Below, one piece after another: positions 9,617 through 17,220 of a DNA stretch of 25,045 bases. Positions within the stretch are counted from its first letter, which is position 1, and every line of letters begins with the position of its first letter. The DNA lies in IMG/VR virus record IMGVR_UViG_3300012920_000245, positions 1 to 25,045 of that record; one strand, given 5' to 3'. Under the pieces are notes generated by a model. That model saw only the letters and a list, made by a program, of their open reading frames with translations, had not been told where the DNA came from and ran no database searches. Source of the stretch: a virus. Made by a program: the position numbers and the translations under genes.

Positions 9617-10126
9617 TTACTGTGGTTCCCTTCTTTTATTAACCCAATCTGTTAATAAAGTACCAGCATTTGCTAAGCCTGTTCCAAAAAAGTCTGCCCT
9701 ACCTTGTCTTCTTGCTCCAGCTTGGTTTAATCTAAATTCTGCTATCTGCCTTTCAAGCTCTCTGTTTCTAGCTGTTTTTTCATTGTCAAGCTGGTTAGCA
9801 ATATTAACTAAATTTTTATTAGCCTCTGCATCAATAGCCATTCCTGCTTGGTCACCAATAATACTGTTCTCAAGACCTTTGGCTGTCATTGAGCCCATCA
9901 ATTGATTCTTGTCCATTTCTGTGCTATCAGCCAGTATACCTGCACTTTGATTTAATCTTTTGCGTAATTCCGCATCTGTCATCTTTTGATTGCGTAAAAA
10001 ATCTAAATATCTTTTCTCCGCAGGGTTTTCAATAAATGCATCCATAAATGGTGAAACAAGACCACTTACGAAAGATGCTCCTTTGCCAACTTTTCCTAAG
10101 AGACTTAATGTTGCTGGGTCTATCAT
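9617..10126 (-). CDS. Probable small ejection protein, T7 gp14-like in position (169 aa)
   Basis: The 169-residue protein begins MIDPATLSLLGKVGKGASFVSG, an amphipathic Gly/Ser/Ala-rich N-terminus resembling the start of many podoviral internal core proteins. Residues about 35-145 form a long charged helix with heptad-like hydrophobic spacing (KRYLDFLRNQKMTDAELRKR, later LERQIAEFRLNQAGARR). A short hydrophobic end (FFGTGLANAGTLLTDWV) follows. This plan of a small helical protein with terminal hydrophobic patches fits the gp14-type protein that inserts in the outer membrane during ejection. It overlaps the upstream gene by one base and abuts the next. The family assignment is inferred from layout and neighbours. 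Confidence 0.65.
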   Translation of the reverse strand: MIDPATLSLLGKVGKGASFVSGLVSPFMDAFIENPAEKRYLDFLRNQKMTDAELRKRLNQSAGILADSTEMDKNQLMGSMTAKGLENSIIGDQAGMAIDAEANKNLVNIANQLDNEKTARNRELERQIAEFRLNQAGARRQGRADFFGTGLANAGTLLTDWVNKRREPQ

Positions 10127-10368
10127 TATCCTACCTTTGTTGCTGTTATGTAATATAAAATTCCATTCTTATCACGAACATATAACCTGCCCTCATCTTT
10201 AATTGGGTCATTAGCATCCAATTGATGAGCGGTTAAACTTGTAAATCTAAATGAACCTAAGCCCATTTCTTCACTGTTGATACCTTGACTTGTAAAGTCT
10301 ATTGTATCTTGCTTTCTGTCTATATCGCTGACTAAGCGTTTTGTACCGAACTTTTTCTTATTTGGCAT
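10126..10368 (-). CDS. Small virion-region protein with FGTKRL motif (80 aa)
   Basis: The 80-residue protein starts MPNKKKFGTKRLVSDID. It ends with a short beta-hairpin-like segment, GRLYVRDKNGILYYITATK, resembling small modules at the ends of phage appendage proteins. The start lies 11 bases inside the preceding gene and the stop overlaps the next start by one base. The basic N-terminal FGTKRL phrase recurs in the 458-residue ejection-type protein, so the two may share a binding partner or packaging signal. No function is recognised. Confidence 0.6.
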   Translation of the reverse strand: MPNKKKFGTKRLVSDIDRKQDTIDFTSQGINSEEMGLGSFRFTSLTAHQLDANDPIKDEGRLYVRDKNGILYYITATKVG

Positions 10369-10765
10369 CTACTTCTACCTGCAACTTTCCTATTTCTAAT
10401 AATGTGCTTGATGATGCTGTAGTGGAGATTTCAACCAAAATACTATTAGCTCTTCTTCCAATTTTTAAGCTTGAAAACTTTGGTAACGGTTTATTATTAC
10501 TATCAAGCTTATCCGTTCCGTCAGCATTTAAATTTGCTTGAAAATGAACAAGATTGTTAGAGTCATCGTTCCATATTGGGGTTGTATCGTTTCCATCAGC
10601 GTAAATCTTAGCGGTGACCGATTCAGGACTTTTGTAACGTGCGTTCAAACGACGAATTGTTGTATTACGTGACATATCAGTAATAGGTATCCAACCTGTC
10701 CGTCGTATTGTGGAAAAACTTTCCCCATCAGCACCGCCTAAGTGATATACTGTTGAATTAGCCAT
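10358..10765 (-). CDS. Stand-alone beta-domain appendage protein (135 aa)
   Basis: The 135-residue protein matches, in the same order, the C-terminal domain of the 426-residue protein just upstream. Both have TVY(H/Q)L, then TGWI, then a (R/K)N-(T/S)-x-(I/V)RR-(L/V)N strand, then VT-x-K-(I/L)-Y with Asp, and both end with an IE/LQ-VEVD strand. It is therefore a duplicated beta-sandwich-like domain encoded as its own gene. It overlaps the upstream gene by one base (TAATG) and the downstream one by 11 bases. A carbohydrate-binding or appendage-decoration role is possible but not shown by any motif. Confidence 0.7.
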   Translation of the reverse strand: MANSTVYHLGGADGESFSTIRRTGWIPITDMSRNTTIRRLNARYKSPESVTAKIYADGNDTTPIWNDDSNNLVHFQANLNADGTDKLDSNNKPLPKFSSLKIGRRANSILVEISTTASSSTLLEIGKLQVEVDAK

Positions 10766-12045
10766 TAGTCATCGACCTCTATTTCAATTCTTTCTATTCG
10801 CACGTTGTCATTTGTAGATTGAGCGGTCTCAATCGCTATTTGAAAATACTTAATCCTTGTAGCTAACCTAATACTTCCGTGTGCAGGTGTTGATGATGAT
10901 GGAAAGGTTTTTGTGGCAAAAGGAGTACCTTTTTCATCATCCTTATACAGTTTTAAAGTTACTGGGTCTGCACTTGTGTAATCTAAATTAACTCTTCTAA
11001 CTATAGAGTTTTTAGATAGTGGCTGTGGCATAATCCATCCTGTTTTATACAAGGTGTGAATCTGCTCGTTACTATTACTACTATTCAATTGATATACGGT
11101 TCCTTGTTTTGATACCAAAAAACTAAAACTGTCACCAAAGACTAGAGCATCATTTATCTCTACTATTCTTCCTAGCGAATCTAAGTCAGCAGGAGCTAAA
11201 GTCTCAAGTATTGTTACAAACTTTTTAAAAGTTCTTGTCGTTAATGAAAATGAGTCAGATGTCGCTAATTGTTCTGCTATACTTTTTATCTTAATCCATG
11301 TTCTCTCTTGGTCACTATCACTGTCTGTTACTGATAATTGCTCAGCAATGTTTTTCACTTGTATCCACAACCTTTCTTGGTCGTCGTCACTGTCTCCAGT
11401 CAGTATTGTCTCTCCTATTATTCTTAATAAAATCCAGTTTCTTGTAGGAGCCAAAAAACTATCGCTTGTTGACAAAGTTTCATTAATGGTAGCAAACCTA
11501 ATAAAATCAGTAATATCTTTAGCCCAAACATCAGCCAAGCTTAATGTTTCGTTTATAGTCCTTGCTTTTATATATTCGTGTGATAATTGGTCAAAACTAT
11601 CAGAAGAGGTAAGGGTTTCATTGATGTTTACAATTTCAAGCCATTCGCTTGTATTAAAGGTAAAAGAATCTGAGCTTGCCAGCGTTTCATTGATTGATGT
11701 ATTTAAAGTTATGCCTGTAATAGATATAGCATTATTACTTCTATCTTTGACAGCAGAATCACCTGTCTTTCTTACCCATATATATATACTTTGTCCTGAA
11801 ACAGAAGATGGTATATTCCATGAATATGAATTAGCGTTATAGTTAAATACTATATTATTGGATGTAGAAAATGTTGTGGAGGTTGTCCAGTATAAATCTA
11901 CATTGTTAGTGAAGTTAGTTTTAGTCCAAGATATGCTTATAGATTGATTGTGGGCGAAAGTACCACTATTAGGGGAATCCAGTGTAACTGAATCAGGGTC
12001 GCTAATTGTGAATGTAGGACTAAATGCTGATACAATTTGTGGCAC
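10765..12045 (-). CDS. Tail appendage protein: Ig-like domain, 23-residue repeats, beta domain (426 aa)
   Basis: The start is GTG (12045-12043); no ATG lies near it. A GGAGG sequence 13 bases upstream, inside the end of the previous gene, is the likely ribosome site, although the spacing is long. Residues about 18-110 form an Ig-like domain (LDSPNSGTF, ISISWTKTNF, YSWNIPSSVSG). Residues 118-278 hold seven units of exactly 23 residues beginning INETL-x-x-SDSF or a close variant, followed by two shorter units to about residue 312. The last 110 residues match the separate 135-residue protein next door. This plan of binding domain, regular stalk and beta domain is that of a surface appendage. The frame is continuous with the upstream 99-residue Ig-like gene, separated only by TAA and one further codon. 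Confidence 0.8.
   Translation of the reverse strand: MPQIVSAFSPTFTISDPDSVTLDSPNSGTFAHNQSISISWTKTNFTNNVDLYWTTSTTFSTSNNIVFNYNANSYSWNIPSSVSGQSIYIWVRKTGDSAVKDRSNNAISITGITLNTSINETLASSDSFTFNTSEWLEIVNINETLTSSDSFDQLSHEYIKARTINETLSLADVWAKDITDFIRFATINETLSTSDSFLAPTRNWILLRIIGETILTGDSDDDQERLWIQVKNIAEQLSVTDSDSDQERTWIKIKSIAEQLATSDSFSLTTRTFKKFVTILETLAPADLDSLGRIVEINDALVFGDSFSFLVSKQGTVYQLNSSNSNEQIHTLYKTGWIMPQPLSKNSIVRRVNLDYTSADPVTLKLYKDDEKGTPFATKTFPSSSTPAHGSIRLATRIKYFQIAIETAQSTNDNVRIERIEIEVDD
11110..11694 (-). repeat. Coding repeat array, 69-base / 23-residue units
   Basis: Seven consecutive 23-residue units (11694 down to 11212) begin INETL, INETL, INETL, INETL, IGETI, IAEQL and IAEQL. Each carries a (S/T/A)-(D)-(S) group at unit positions 8-10 and usually an aromatic residue near unit position 18. 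Two shorter units (ILETL and INDAL) follow to about 11110. Units five and six share a DDDQER/DSDQER insert and are the most alike, suggesting a recent duplication. The constant length with diverged sequence points to a structural stalk under length constraint. Confidence 0.85.
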
Positions 12046-12048
12046 AAA

Positions 12049-12348
12049 TTAATCTAGACCTCCATCATCTCCACCATCATCGTCATCATGTGATGTTATA
12101 ACTCTTATCTGGTATCCATTATCTTCAAATATATCACTATCATTTGACGGTACAGCCCAACTATAGCTTTGCACTGAGCCTGACAAGTTCTGTACAATAT
12201 TCTTAACATAACTACCGTCTCTGTATAAATCTATTGCAACGTTACCCCAAGTACCTGATAAAGTGCTTTTACCCCAACTTATTGTATTAGTCGTTCCTTT
12301 AACAAAATTAGATGTGCCAGTAGGAGATGTTATTGTTATAGATGCCAT
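12049..12348 (-). CDS. Ig-like (Kre9/Knh1-type) domain protein with acidic tail (99 aa)
   Basis: The 99-residue protein is a single Ig-like domain: ITITSPTGTSNFVKGTTNTI then SWGKSTLSG, an AIDLYRDG strand and a YSWAVPS strand. This pattern matches the Ser-Thr-rich Kre9/Knh1-type family, which is common as a surface module in bacteria and phages. It ends in an acidic Gly-Asp tail (DDDDGGDDGG). The DNA for this tail also provides a GGAGG that may serve the next gene. The start overlaps the upstream stop by one base. The next coding region is in the same frame after TAA and one codon, so the two could once have been, or occasionally be made as, one protein. Confidence 0.7.
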   Translation of the reverse strand: MASITITSPTGTSNFVKGTTNTISWGKSTLSGTWGNVAIDLYRDGSYVKNIVQNLSGSVQSYSWAVPSNDSDIFEDNGYQIRVITSHDDDDGGDDGGLD

Positions 12349-12932
12349 TAACTAACTTCTATTGTCCAAGTAACATCAATTATATCATTCAATGCAGGTT
12401 GCACCCTTTCGTTATTTTCTAACACTACGCTTGAAAATGGCGTATCAAAATGGTCTAAACTACCATTAAGGCTTTTGCCTAGATAAAAATTTGTTATAAA
12501 AGTGCTTGTTCCATCAAGTGAACTTATAGTTGCCTCAAAGTCACTATTTTGCCATATAGCCTGAGCCTTCCACCTTGCTTTAGTAGCTGTAAATTCTGTC
12601 TTAGACTGGTTGTATTTGAATAACAAAGAGCCATCTGTTTCTGTATCGCCTCCCTGACCAGTATATGTCCCTAATTGTGGAGCATCTGCAAAGATACCAT
12701 TCTGACCTACGACTGCATGAGAAGAAGACTCGTTAGAGGTAAAAGAAGGAAATGAAAAGTTAGGCTCTAAATAAATAGCAGATGCAGTATTACCTCCTCC
12801 AGTACCACCCACCATATGATTTATAATTTTATATTTTAGACCTGATGTCAAGTTGCTAATAGCATTCTTTCTTTTTACTTCGTGTACAATTTTGCCATTT
12901 CTAATTACATTTATATCTACTATACCCTTCAT
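12348..12932 (-). CDS. Beta-rich appendage protein, paralogue of next gene upstream (194 aa)
   Basis: The 194-residue protein begins MKGIVDINVIRNGKIVHEV and soon reaches KNAISNLTSG. It ends with LNDIIDVTWTIEVS. The 177-residue protein encoded just upstream has the same frame of motifs: an N-terminal strand ending in R-x-x-G, an NAI motif near residue 25-30, a Gly/Asn/Ser-rich centre, and a closing strand with D-x-(I/L)-x-(V/I)-x-W-x-I-x-V. The two are probably old paralogues that form related virion parts. The gene starts in a four-base ATGA overlap. Proteins with the closing W-(T/E)-I strand are frequent in marine phage tail regions; the function is unknown. Confidence 0.7.
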   Translation of the reverse strand: MKGIVDINVIRNGKIVHEVKRKNAISNLTSGLKYKIINHMVGGTGGGNTASAIYLEPNFSFPSFTSNESSSHAVVGQNGIFADAPQLGTYTGQGGDTETDGSLLFKYNQSKTEFTATKARWKAQAIWQNSDFEATISSLDGTSTFITNFYLGKSLNGSLDHFDTPFSSVVLENNERVQPALNDIIDVTWTIEVS

Positions 12933-13462
12933 TGTACGCTAATCTCCCAATTTATTGTTAACTGGTCACCATTGTTTAACGTTACGGTTGACCATCCTGT
13001 ACCACTAGCTACATCCGTTTCCCATGAATTAGTATTTACAGTTTTTTTGCGTTTTAAAAATATTGCAGTAATGACATACTGCTGTAAAACCCTTACTATG
13101 CCAGTAAACAATGCTTTGTATCCTACTGTATTGCCACTGCTAGTTACAGCTTGAGGTGTAGTGTTAACTGTTGTCTGCATTCCGACATACTCGCTACCCC
13201 CTGTATTTAGCTGTATACCACTTCCGTTAACAGCGTTTACAGTCAATTGATTGGAGTTTGAGCCTTGACCACTGCCGTCATTTGTATGCATTACACTACT
13301 ATCAAACAAAAAAGAAGTGTTTTGCGAAGTAACCATAGCGTCTACAAGTGTTTGTTTAAAATCTGTTTCTATAGCATTTGGCTGTTCGTAGTTTTCTATA
13401 CTGCCATCTGCTCTAAGTATTTGTGCTTTCCATTTACCAGTAAATTTAAAATTGTCGTTCAT
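12929..13462 (-). CDS. Beta-rich appendage protein, paralogue of next gene downstream (177 aa)
   Basis: The 177-residue protein begins MNDNFKFTGKWKAQILRADG, followed by an NAIETDFKQTLVDAM helix-like segment and a long Ser/Thr/Asn/Gly-rich centre. It closes with VTLNNGDQLTINWEISVQ. It shares its opening and closing motifs with the downstream 194-residue protein. It starts two bases after the nozzle-like gene ends and overlaps the next by four bases. I infer a tail or appendage component attached near the nozzle; no catalytic motif is visible. Confidence 0.7.
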   Translation of the reverse strand: MNDNFKFTGKWKAQILRADGSIENYEQPNAIETDFKQTLVDAMVTSQNTSFLFDSSVMHTNDGSGQGSNSNQLTVNAVNGSGIQLNTGGSEYVGMQTTVNTTPQAVTSSGNTVGYKALFTGIVRVLQQYVITAIFLKRKKTVNTNSWETDVASGTGWSTVTLNNGDQLTINWEISVQ

Positions 13463-13464
13463 AT

Positions 13465-15528
13465 TTAACTTTCATTGTGTGTGGTATAAATTTTCAAATC
13501 TGCATCGATTGACAATAAATCTACAGACTTAGTAGAGGCAAATTTCAATTTATTCCACACTTCTTTACCTTGTACAATATTTAAATAATCTAATGCGTAT
13601 AAATTTTCACCATTACTGCCAAATCTAAATAAAATTCTATTTTTTAATGGGTCGTATACGCCAATTGTTTTATCTAAGTTGCTACTACCAGTGTAAACGT
13701 CTTTAACGGCAGTTGATACTGGTACACTACTCATACCTGCACCTGTCATATATATATTGTCGCTACCAGCAAAAAATATGTATTGACCTGCCTCAACTAT
13801 GCTATTACTCGCTACACACCCTACATTTATATCGCTTTCTCTTAAGTTGTAGCTATTTGGATTGCTAGATGGTACAAATAATTGAAAAACTCCTCGCTCC
13901 ATAAATACAATAAGGTTGTCATTTAGAGAACGCATAGCTTTAATAGTTCCACCTTGTGCGTCTTTTATCTGTATAAAATTAGAAACTGGTAATATGTCAG
14001 GTTTGTTTACTTGGCTAAAAATTATAAAATCTTCGTGTTTCTCTGCCTCATCATCAGGGTCTAATGTGACATTTCCTGCAAAAAATCTACCGTTCACAAA
14101 AGCACCATGAGTATAATTAACTTTATTCTTGTCTGTGGTTAGCGGATGCGTCCTGTCTGTTGTCAGTCCATTATCAACAATATTAATTTTAAATCTATTA
14201 CCACTTAATGATTCATAGTAATATCCATTCGTTAGGTCTCCTACAGTCACGCTACTACCTGTTGATGTGCTATCTGCGTTTAATTCTACTGCTCTCCCTA
14301 TACTATTTGTAACAGTTAAATATTGTGAACCAATCTTTAAAATCCAATCATTTTTTTCACTTACTGCAAAATCCCAGTTGCCTGACGTTCTAGTGTCGTA
14401 AGCCATATTCTTGCCAAAACTAACACCACTGACCGTTACACTAGGTGAGCTTTGCTGTTGACCGTTACCGTCTAAATAAGTACCCTGTATGCTGATATTT
14501 CCTTCCCATTGGTTAGAGTTTACAACATTTGAAAGGTAAATTACATTATCAGTAAAATGGTCAGAGTCACTGCCACTTACGCCATGTCCTTTTAAATCTT
14601 TTGTAAAGCCACCTATATTTACAGAAACGACCCCTTGGCTTTTATCACCAGTTGTAACTCCGTTATACACTGTAGAGATTGCACTAGATATGCCACCAGC
14701 ATGAGCGTACGCTATGGTACCTATGCGAAAGTTCGAGCCACCTGACTCTTTGTCTCTTGATGTAGACTTAGTGGCTAGGTTAATTACTTTTACTAATCTG
14801 TATACAGGGTCTAGCGTATCATCTACGCTAAAATGTCTATACAGATTTACACCTGTTATTCTAGGATTATAATCATCTGTATCAACAGTCAAAGATAATT
14901 TTATGCTGTCGTCATTGCCAGCAACAGCTTGTTTTACAAATTGTTCTTGTAATTGTACTTCTTGATTGCCATCAAACACTGGAGTTGCTTTGTAATAATA
15001 TGTTCCAGTAGCTATACTGCCTGTCTCTGTGCCCTCTACGGCTAAATCCCATGTTGTGGGGTAGTCAGGTATAGCTGAGTCGTATTTTAGGGCGTTAAAG
15101 CTGTGTGCTTCAAAAAAGAATTTTCTATTTATAAACTGTAAAAAACCAACATCTTGGTCATGCCCATTAGCAAATCTTAGGCTGTTTGCCATTGGAATTA
15201 TTTGTATATCATCAGGTGGGTTTGAAGAAAAAGTGTGCAATACAACTTTATTAGAGTAGTCTTTATTAAATTTGACTATTTGATTGCTTTGGTCTTCATA
15301 CCCAATCCAGTTTGCTCCGCCAGTAAGGTTGGCATCAGACCAGTAAAACAGTTGTGTTAGGTGAGTTCCGCTTAATGTGGCTTTTGATTCGAGTCCTTTT
15401 CTTTTGAGAATCTTCCCTGCGACATCGATGTCAAAATTCTCTGTATTCGAGCTTGCATTAAGAGGAATGTCCTCAGCATCGACGTTAGTAAGGAGCCCAC
15501 CGTCGAATATTGGAATTTCTATTATCAT
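13465..15528 (-). CDS. Tail nozzle / DNA-stabilisation-like protein (687 aa)
   Basis: The 687-residue protein begins IEIPIFDGGLLTNVDAEDIP, then SNTENFDIDVAGKILKRKGL. This opening, a Gly-Gly-containing strand followed by a (N)-x-x-x-D-x-x-G-x-(I/L)-x-x-R-x-G turn, is characteristic of short-tail nozzle and packaged-DNA stabilisation proteins (T7 gp12 / P22 gp10-like in role). The rest is beta-rich without membrane segments, with propeller-like phrases such as AMRSLNDNLIVFMERGVFQL and NIYMTGAGMSSVPVS. It follows two adaptor genes and precedes appendage genes, the expected place for a nozzle. The start lies in an ATGA overlap with the upstream gene. Structure comparison would be needed to choose between the two families. 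Confidence 0.75.
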   Translation of the reverse strand: MIIEIPIFDGGLLTNVDAEDIPLNASSNTENFDIDVAGKILKRKGLESKATLSGTHLTQLFYWSDANLTGGANWIGYEDQSNQIVKFNKDYSNKVVLHTFSSNPPDDIQIIPMANSLRFANGHDQDVGFLQFINRKFFFEAHSFNALKYDSAIPDYPTTWDLAVEGTETGSIATGTYYYKATPVFDGNQEVQLQEQFVKQAVAGNDDSIKLSLTVDTDDYNPRITGVNLYRHFSVDDTLDPVYRLVKVINLATKSTSRDKESGGSNFRIGTIAYAHAGGISSAISTVYNGVTTGDKSQGVVSVNIGGFTKDLKGHGVSGSDSDHFTDNVIYLSNVVNSNQWEGNISIQGTYLDGNGQQQSSPSVTVSGVSFGKNMAYDTRTSGNWDFAVSEKNDWILKIGSQYLTVTNSIGRAVELNADSTSTGSSVTVGDLTNGYYYESLSGNRFKINIVDNGLTTDRTHPLTTDKNKVNYTHGAFVNGRFFAGNVTLDPDDEAEKHEDFIIFSQVNKPDILPVSNFIQIKDAQGGTIKAMRSLNDNLIVFMERGVFQLFVPSSNPNSYNLRESDINVGCVASNSIVEAGQYIFFAGSDNIYMTGAGMSSVPVSTAVKDVYTGSSNLDKTIGVYDPLKNRILFRFGSNGENLYALDYLNIVQGKEVWNKLKFASTKSVDLLSIDADLKIYTTHNES

Positions 15529-16448
15529 AGTGCATCTTTTACTTGCATTGCTCCGTAGCTTTCACGACTTTGGAATTGTCCTTTAACTAAATCTCTATTA
15601 TTGACATATCTAGCCATATGCCTGTCAGATATATCATACCTGCCTACATCCTCATACAACATTGCTTTTATATAATCAATTAGCATTGGGTGATATGCTT
15701 GCAATATAGCTGGCTTATCACCAGCTCCAGCAAAACTATACAAGAGACCTGACGCATTAGCTCTAGCCCCAAGACCTATTGTATCCCAGTTAGCTAATAA
15801 ATTTTCCCAAGATGATTGCTCTTGTAAATTCATAGCTTGCTCTTCATCTATTTGCACTATTTGCTCATTAGCAGAAAATGTGCCTGATACATTAGAAAGT
15901 ACTAAAGTTCCTGTATCATTGTCATTTATATCTTCTTCTATTTTTGCAGTAGCATTATTTGTCATGCCCTGTATCTGCTTACCAACTTGCCAATAACCTG
16001 ATTTTAAAGACTTGTAATTTAATCTTTTATATGCGGTCGCACTATCATCTAAATTGTTTACAGTAGCTACGTATTCAAATAAAAGTAGACCAACAGTTGT
16101 AGGCGAGGGATATAAACATAAATTATTGCCTTTTATCTCGTAATACTCAGGTGTTCCAGTCCTAAAACTGCCATCGCTGTTCCTTTTTGGGAATAACTTG
16201 TGTTCAGGATACAATCTTAATATGCGATTGCGAAATTCTACATAGCTAGCCATTTCAATAAAATCTTCAGGTAGTTCTATCTCTCTATCGCCACTATCTA
16301 TGTATATCCCACGAGTTCTTTCGTAGGACTTGGTATGAAAGGCAAAGTCTTGCTGTGCCTCTTCGCCAAATTTCTTAGCCTTGACTTTTACTTCGTCGCT
16401 AGGCTCAAAAGGTATTGAGGCTCGGTCTACGATTTGTGACCAAAGCAT
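15525..16448 (-). CDS. Head-tail adaptor / tail tubular-like protein (307 aa)
   Basis: The 307-residue protein starts MLWSQIVDRASIPFEPSDEV. Early helices lead to GDREIELPEDFIEMASYVEF, a (E/D)-x-x-LP-x-D-(F/Y) strand-helix turn frequent in podoviral adaptors. It continues with YYEIKGNNLCLYPSPTT and LLFEYVATVNNL, again typical of adaptor cores. Residues about 165-205 look like an inserted small beta domain (GTLVLSNVSGTFSANEQIV), a module seen in several phage structural proteins. The start overlaps the upstream adaptor stop, and the gene lies directly before the nozzle-like gene. I infer a ring protein joining portal and nozzle. Confidence 0.7.
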   Translation of the reverse strand: MLWSQIVDRASIPFEPSDEVKVKAKKFGEEAQQDFAFHTKSYERTRGIYIDSGDREIELPEDFIEMASYVEFRNRILRLYPEHKLFPKRNSDGSFRTGTPEYYEIKGNNLCLYPSPTTVGLLLFEYVATVNNLDDSATAYKRLNYKSLKSGYWQVGKQIQGMTNNATAKIEEDINDNDTGTLVLSNVSGTFSANEQIVQIDEEQAMNLQEQSSWENLLANWDTIGLGARANASGLLYSFAGAGDKPAILQAYHPMLIDYIKAMLYEDVGRYDISDRHMARYVNNRDLVKGQFQSRESYGAMQVKDAL

Positions 16449-17146
16449 TATGCTCTACCCTGCGTACCAATTCCTTTAGGCTTTTCAATCTGATACCTGT
16501 CGTTTAGTGCTTTTATCTGATTAATAGCATTTGTATAAGCATTACCAGCCCTATCAGGCTTGTTATCCATTTTCCATAATTGAGATTCAGCAAAATCCAA
16601 AACAACTTCGTGCAAGGCTACGTTTAATTCGCACTCTGTGTTACCTGACGCTATAGCTGTTGGGTTTTTTAAATACCAAACATCTATACCACCTGATGGT
16701 TTTACAGGTTTGACATATATAGCCTCATTGAAGATATATGCTACAGGGTTAGAATCAGAACCTGCCAAATAAGAGTTTTCTAGCCTTTTAGCGTCTTGTG
16801 GCTCTATCATATTCGCAAAACCTAGGTCAACACTTTCATTGCTATTGTTAATGTCGTATACATTAATAGCAATAACGCCACTTCTTATTGGGTCAATGCC
16901 TAAATTAGTAAAAGTCGCTTTACCTTCTGGGTCTAAACCGTTACCAGTAGTATCATTATACACAGTGTTTGCAAATGTAGCTGTGTCTATTTCTTGTAAT
17001 TCAGTTAGGTATGCATTATCAATTAAGTTTACAACAGTTCTTTGAGCGATATTTAATGCTTTTATTTTTGTAGCTTCGGTAAAATTTGCCTCAGAAGGGT
17101 CTTCCAACCTTAATCCGAGCATATCTATCATTTCTGTTCCAGTCAT
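16448..17146 (-). CDS. Head-tail connector/adaptor protein (232 aa)
   Basis: The 232-residue protein starts MTGTEMIDMLGLRLEDPSE. A helix then runs through KIKALNIAQRTVVNLIDNAY, matching the N-terminal helical plan of phage connector proteins. The middle includes YDINNSNESVDLGFANMIEP and AYIFNEAIYVKPVKP, comparable to the small beta domain of P22 gp4/SU10-type adaptors. The C-terminus (VLDFAESQLWKMDNKPDRAG) is a helix often found at the end of this group. An AGAGG-like ribosome site (AGAGGAAG) precedes ATG 17146 by a few bases. It follows the capsid module after a 74-base gap with a stem-loop. I am confident of the general role, less of the exact family. Confidence 0.7.
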   Translation of the reverse strand: MTGTEMIDMLGLRLEDPSEANFTEATKIKALNIAQRTVVNLIDNAYLTELQEIDTATFANTVYNDTTGNGLDPEGKATFTNLGIDPIRSGVIAINVYDINNSNESVDLGFANMIEPQDAKRLENSYLAGSDSNPVAYIFNEAIYVKPVKPSGGIDVWYLKNPTAIASGNTECELNVALHEVVLDFAESQLWKMDNKPDRAGNAYTNAINQIKALNDRYQIEKPKGIGTQGRA

Positions 17147-17166
17147 TTCTTCCTCTTGATGTGCAA

Positions 17167-17208
17167 CCTAGGGGCAAGAGTGCTTTTACATGCGTGCCTG
17201 CCCCTAAG
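17167..17208 (-). other. Stem-loop between capsid module and adaptor genes
   Basis: In the minus-strand transcript, the arm complementary to 17199-17208 (CUUAGGGGCA) pairs with that complementary to 17167-17176 (UGCCCCUAGG). This gives ten pairs including one U-G, with a loop of 22 bases. No U-run follows, so it is not a standard intrinsic terminator. Its place, just after the capsid and possible decoration genes, is where many phages put a partial terminator or RNA processing/stability site. Confidence 0.6.
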
Positions 17209-17220
17209 ATTGCGGTTTTA

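Noticed and set aside
11110-11694. Repeat array as a CRISPR
   Set aside because: The repeats are coding, contiguous and diverged, with no spacers of uniform length between identical repeats.
11348-11842. 164-codon plus-strand frame
   Set aside because: It is antisense to the 23-residue repeat array; its length follows from the repeated coding pattern on the other strand.
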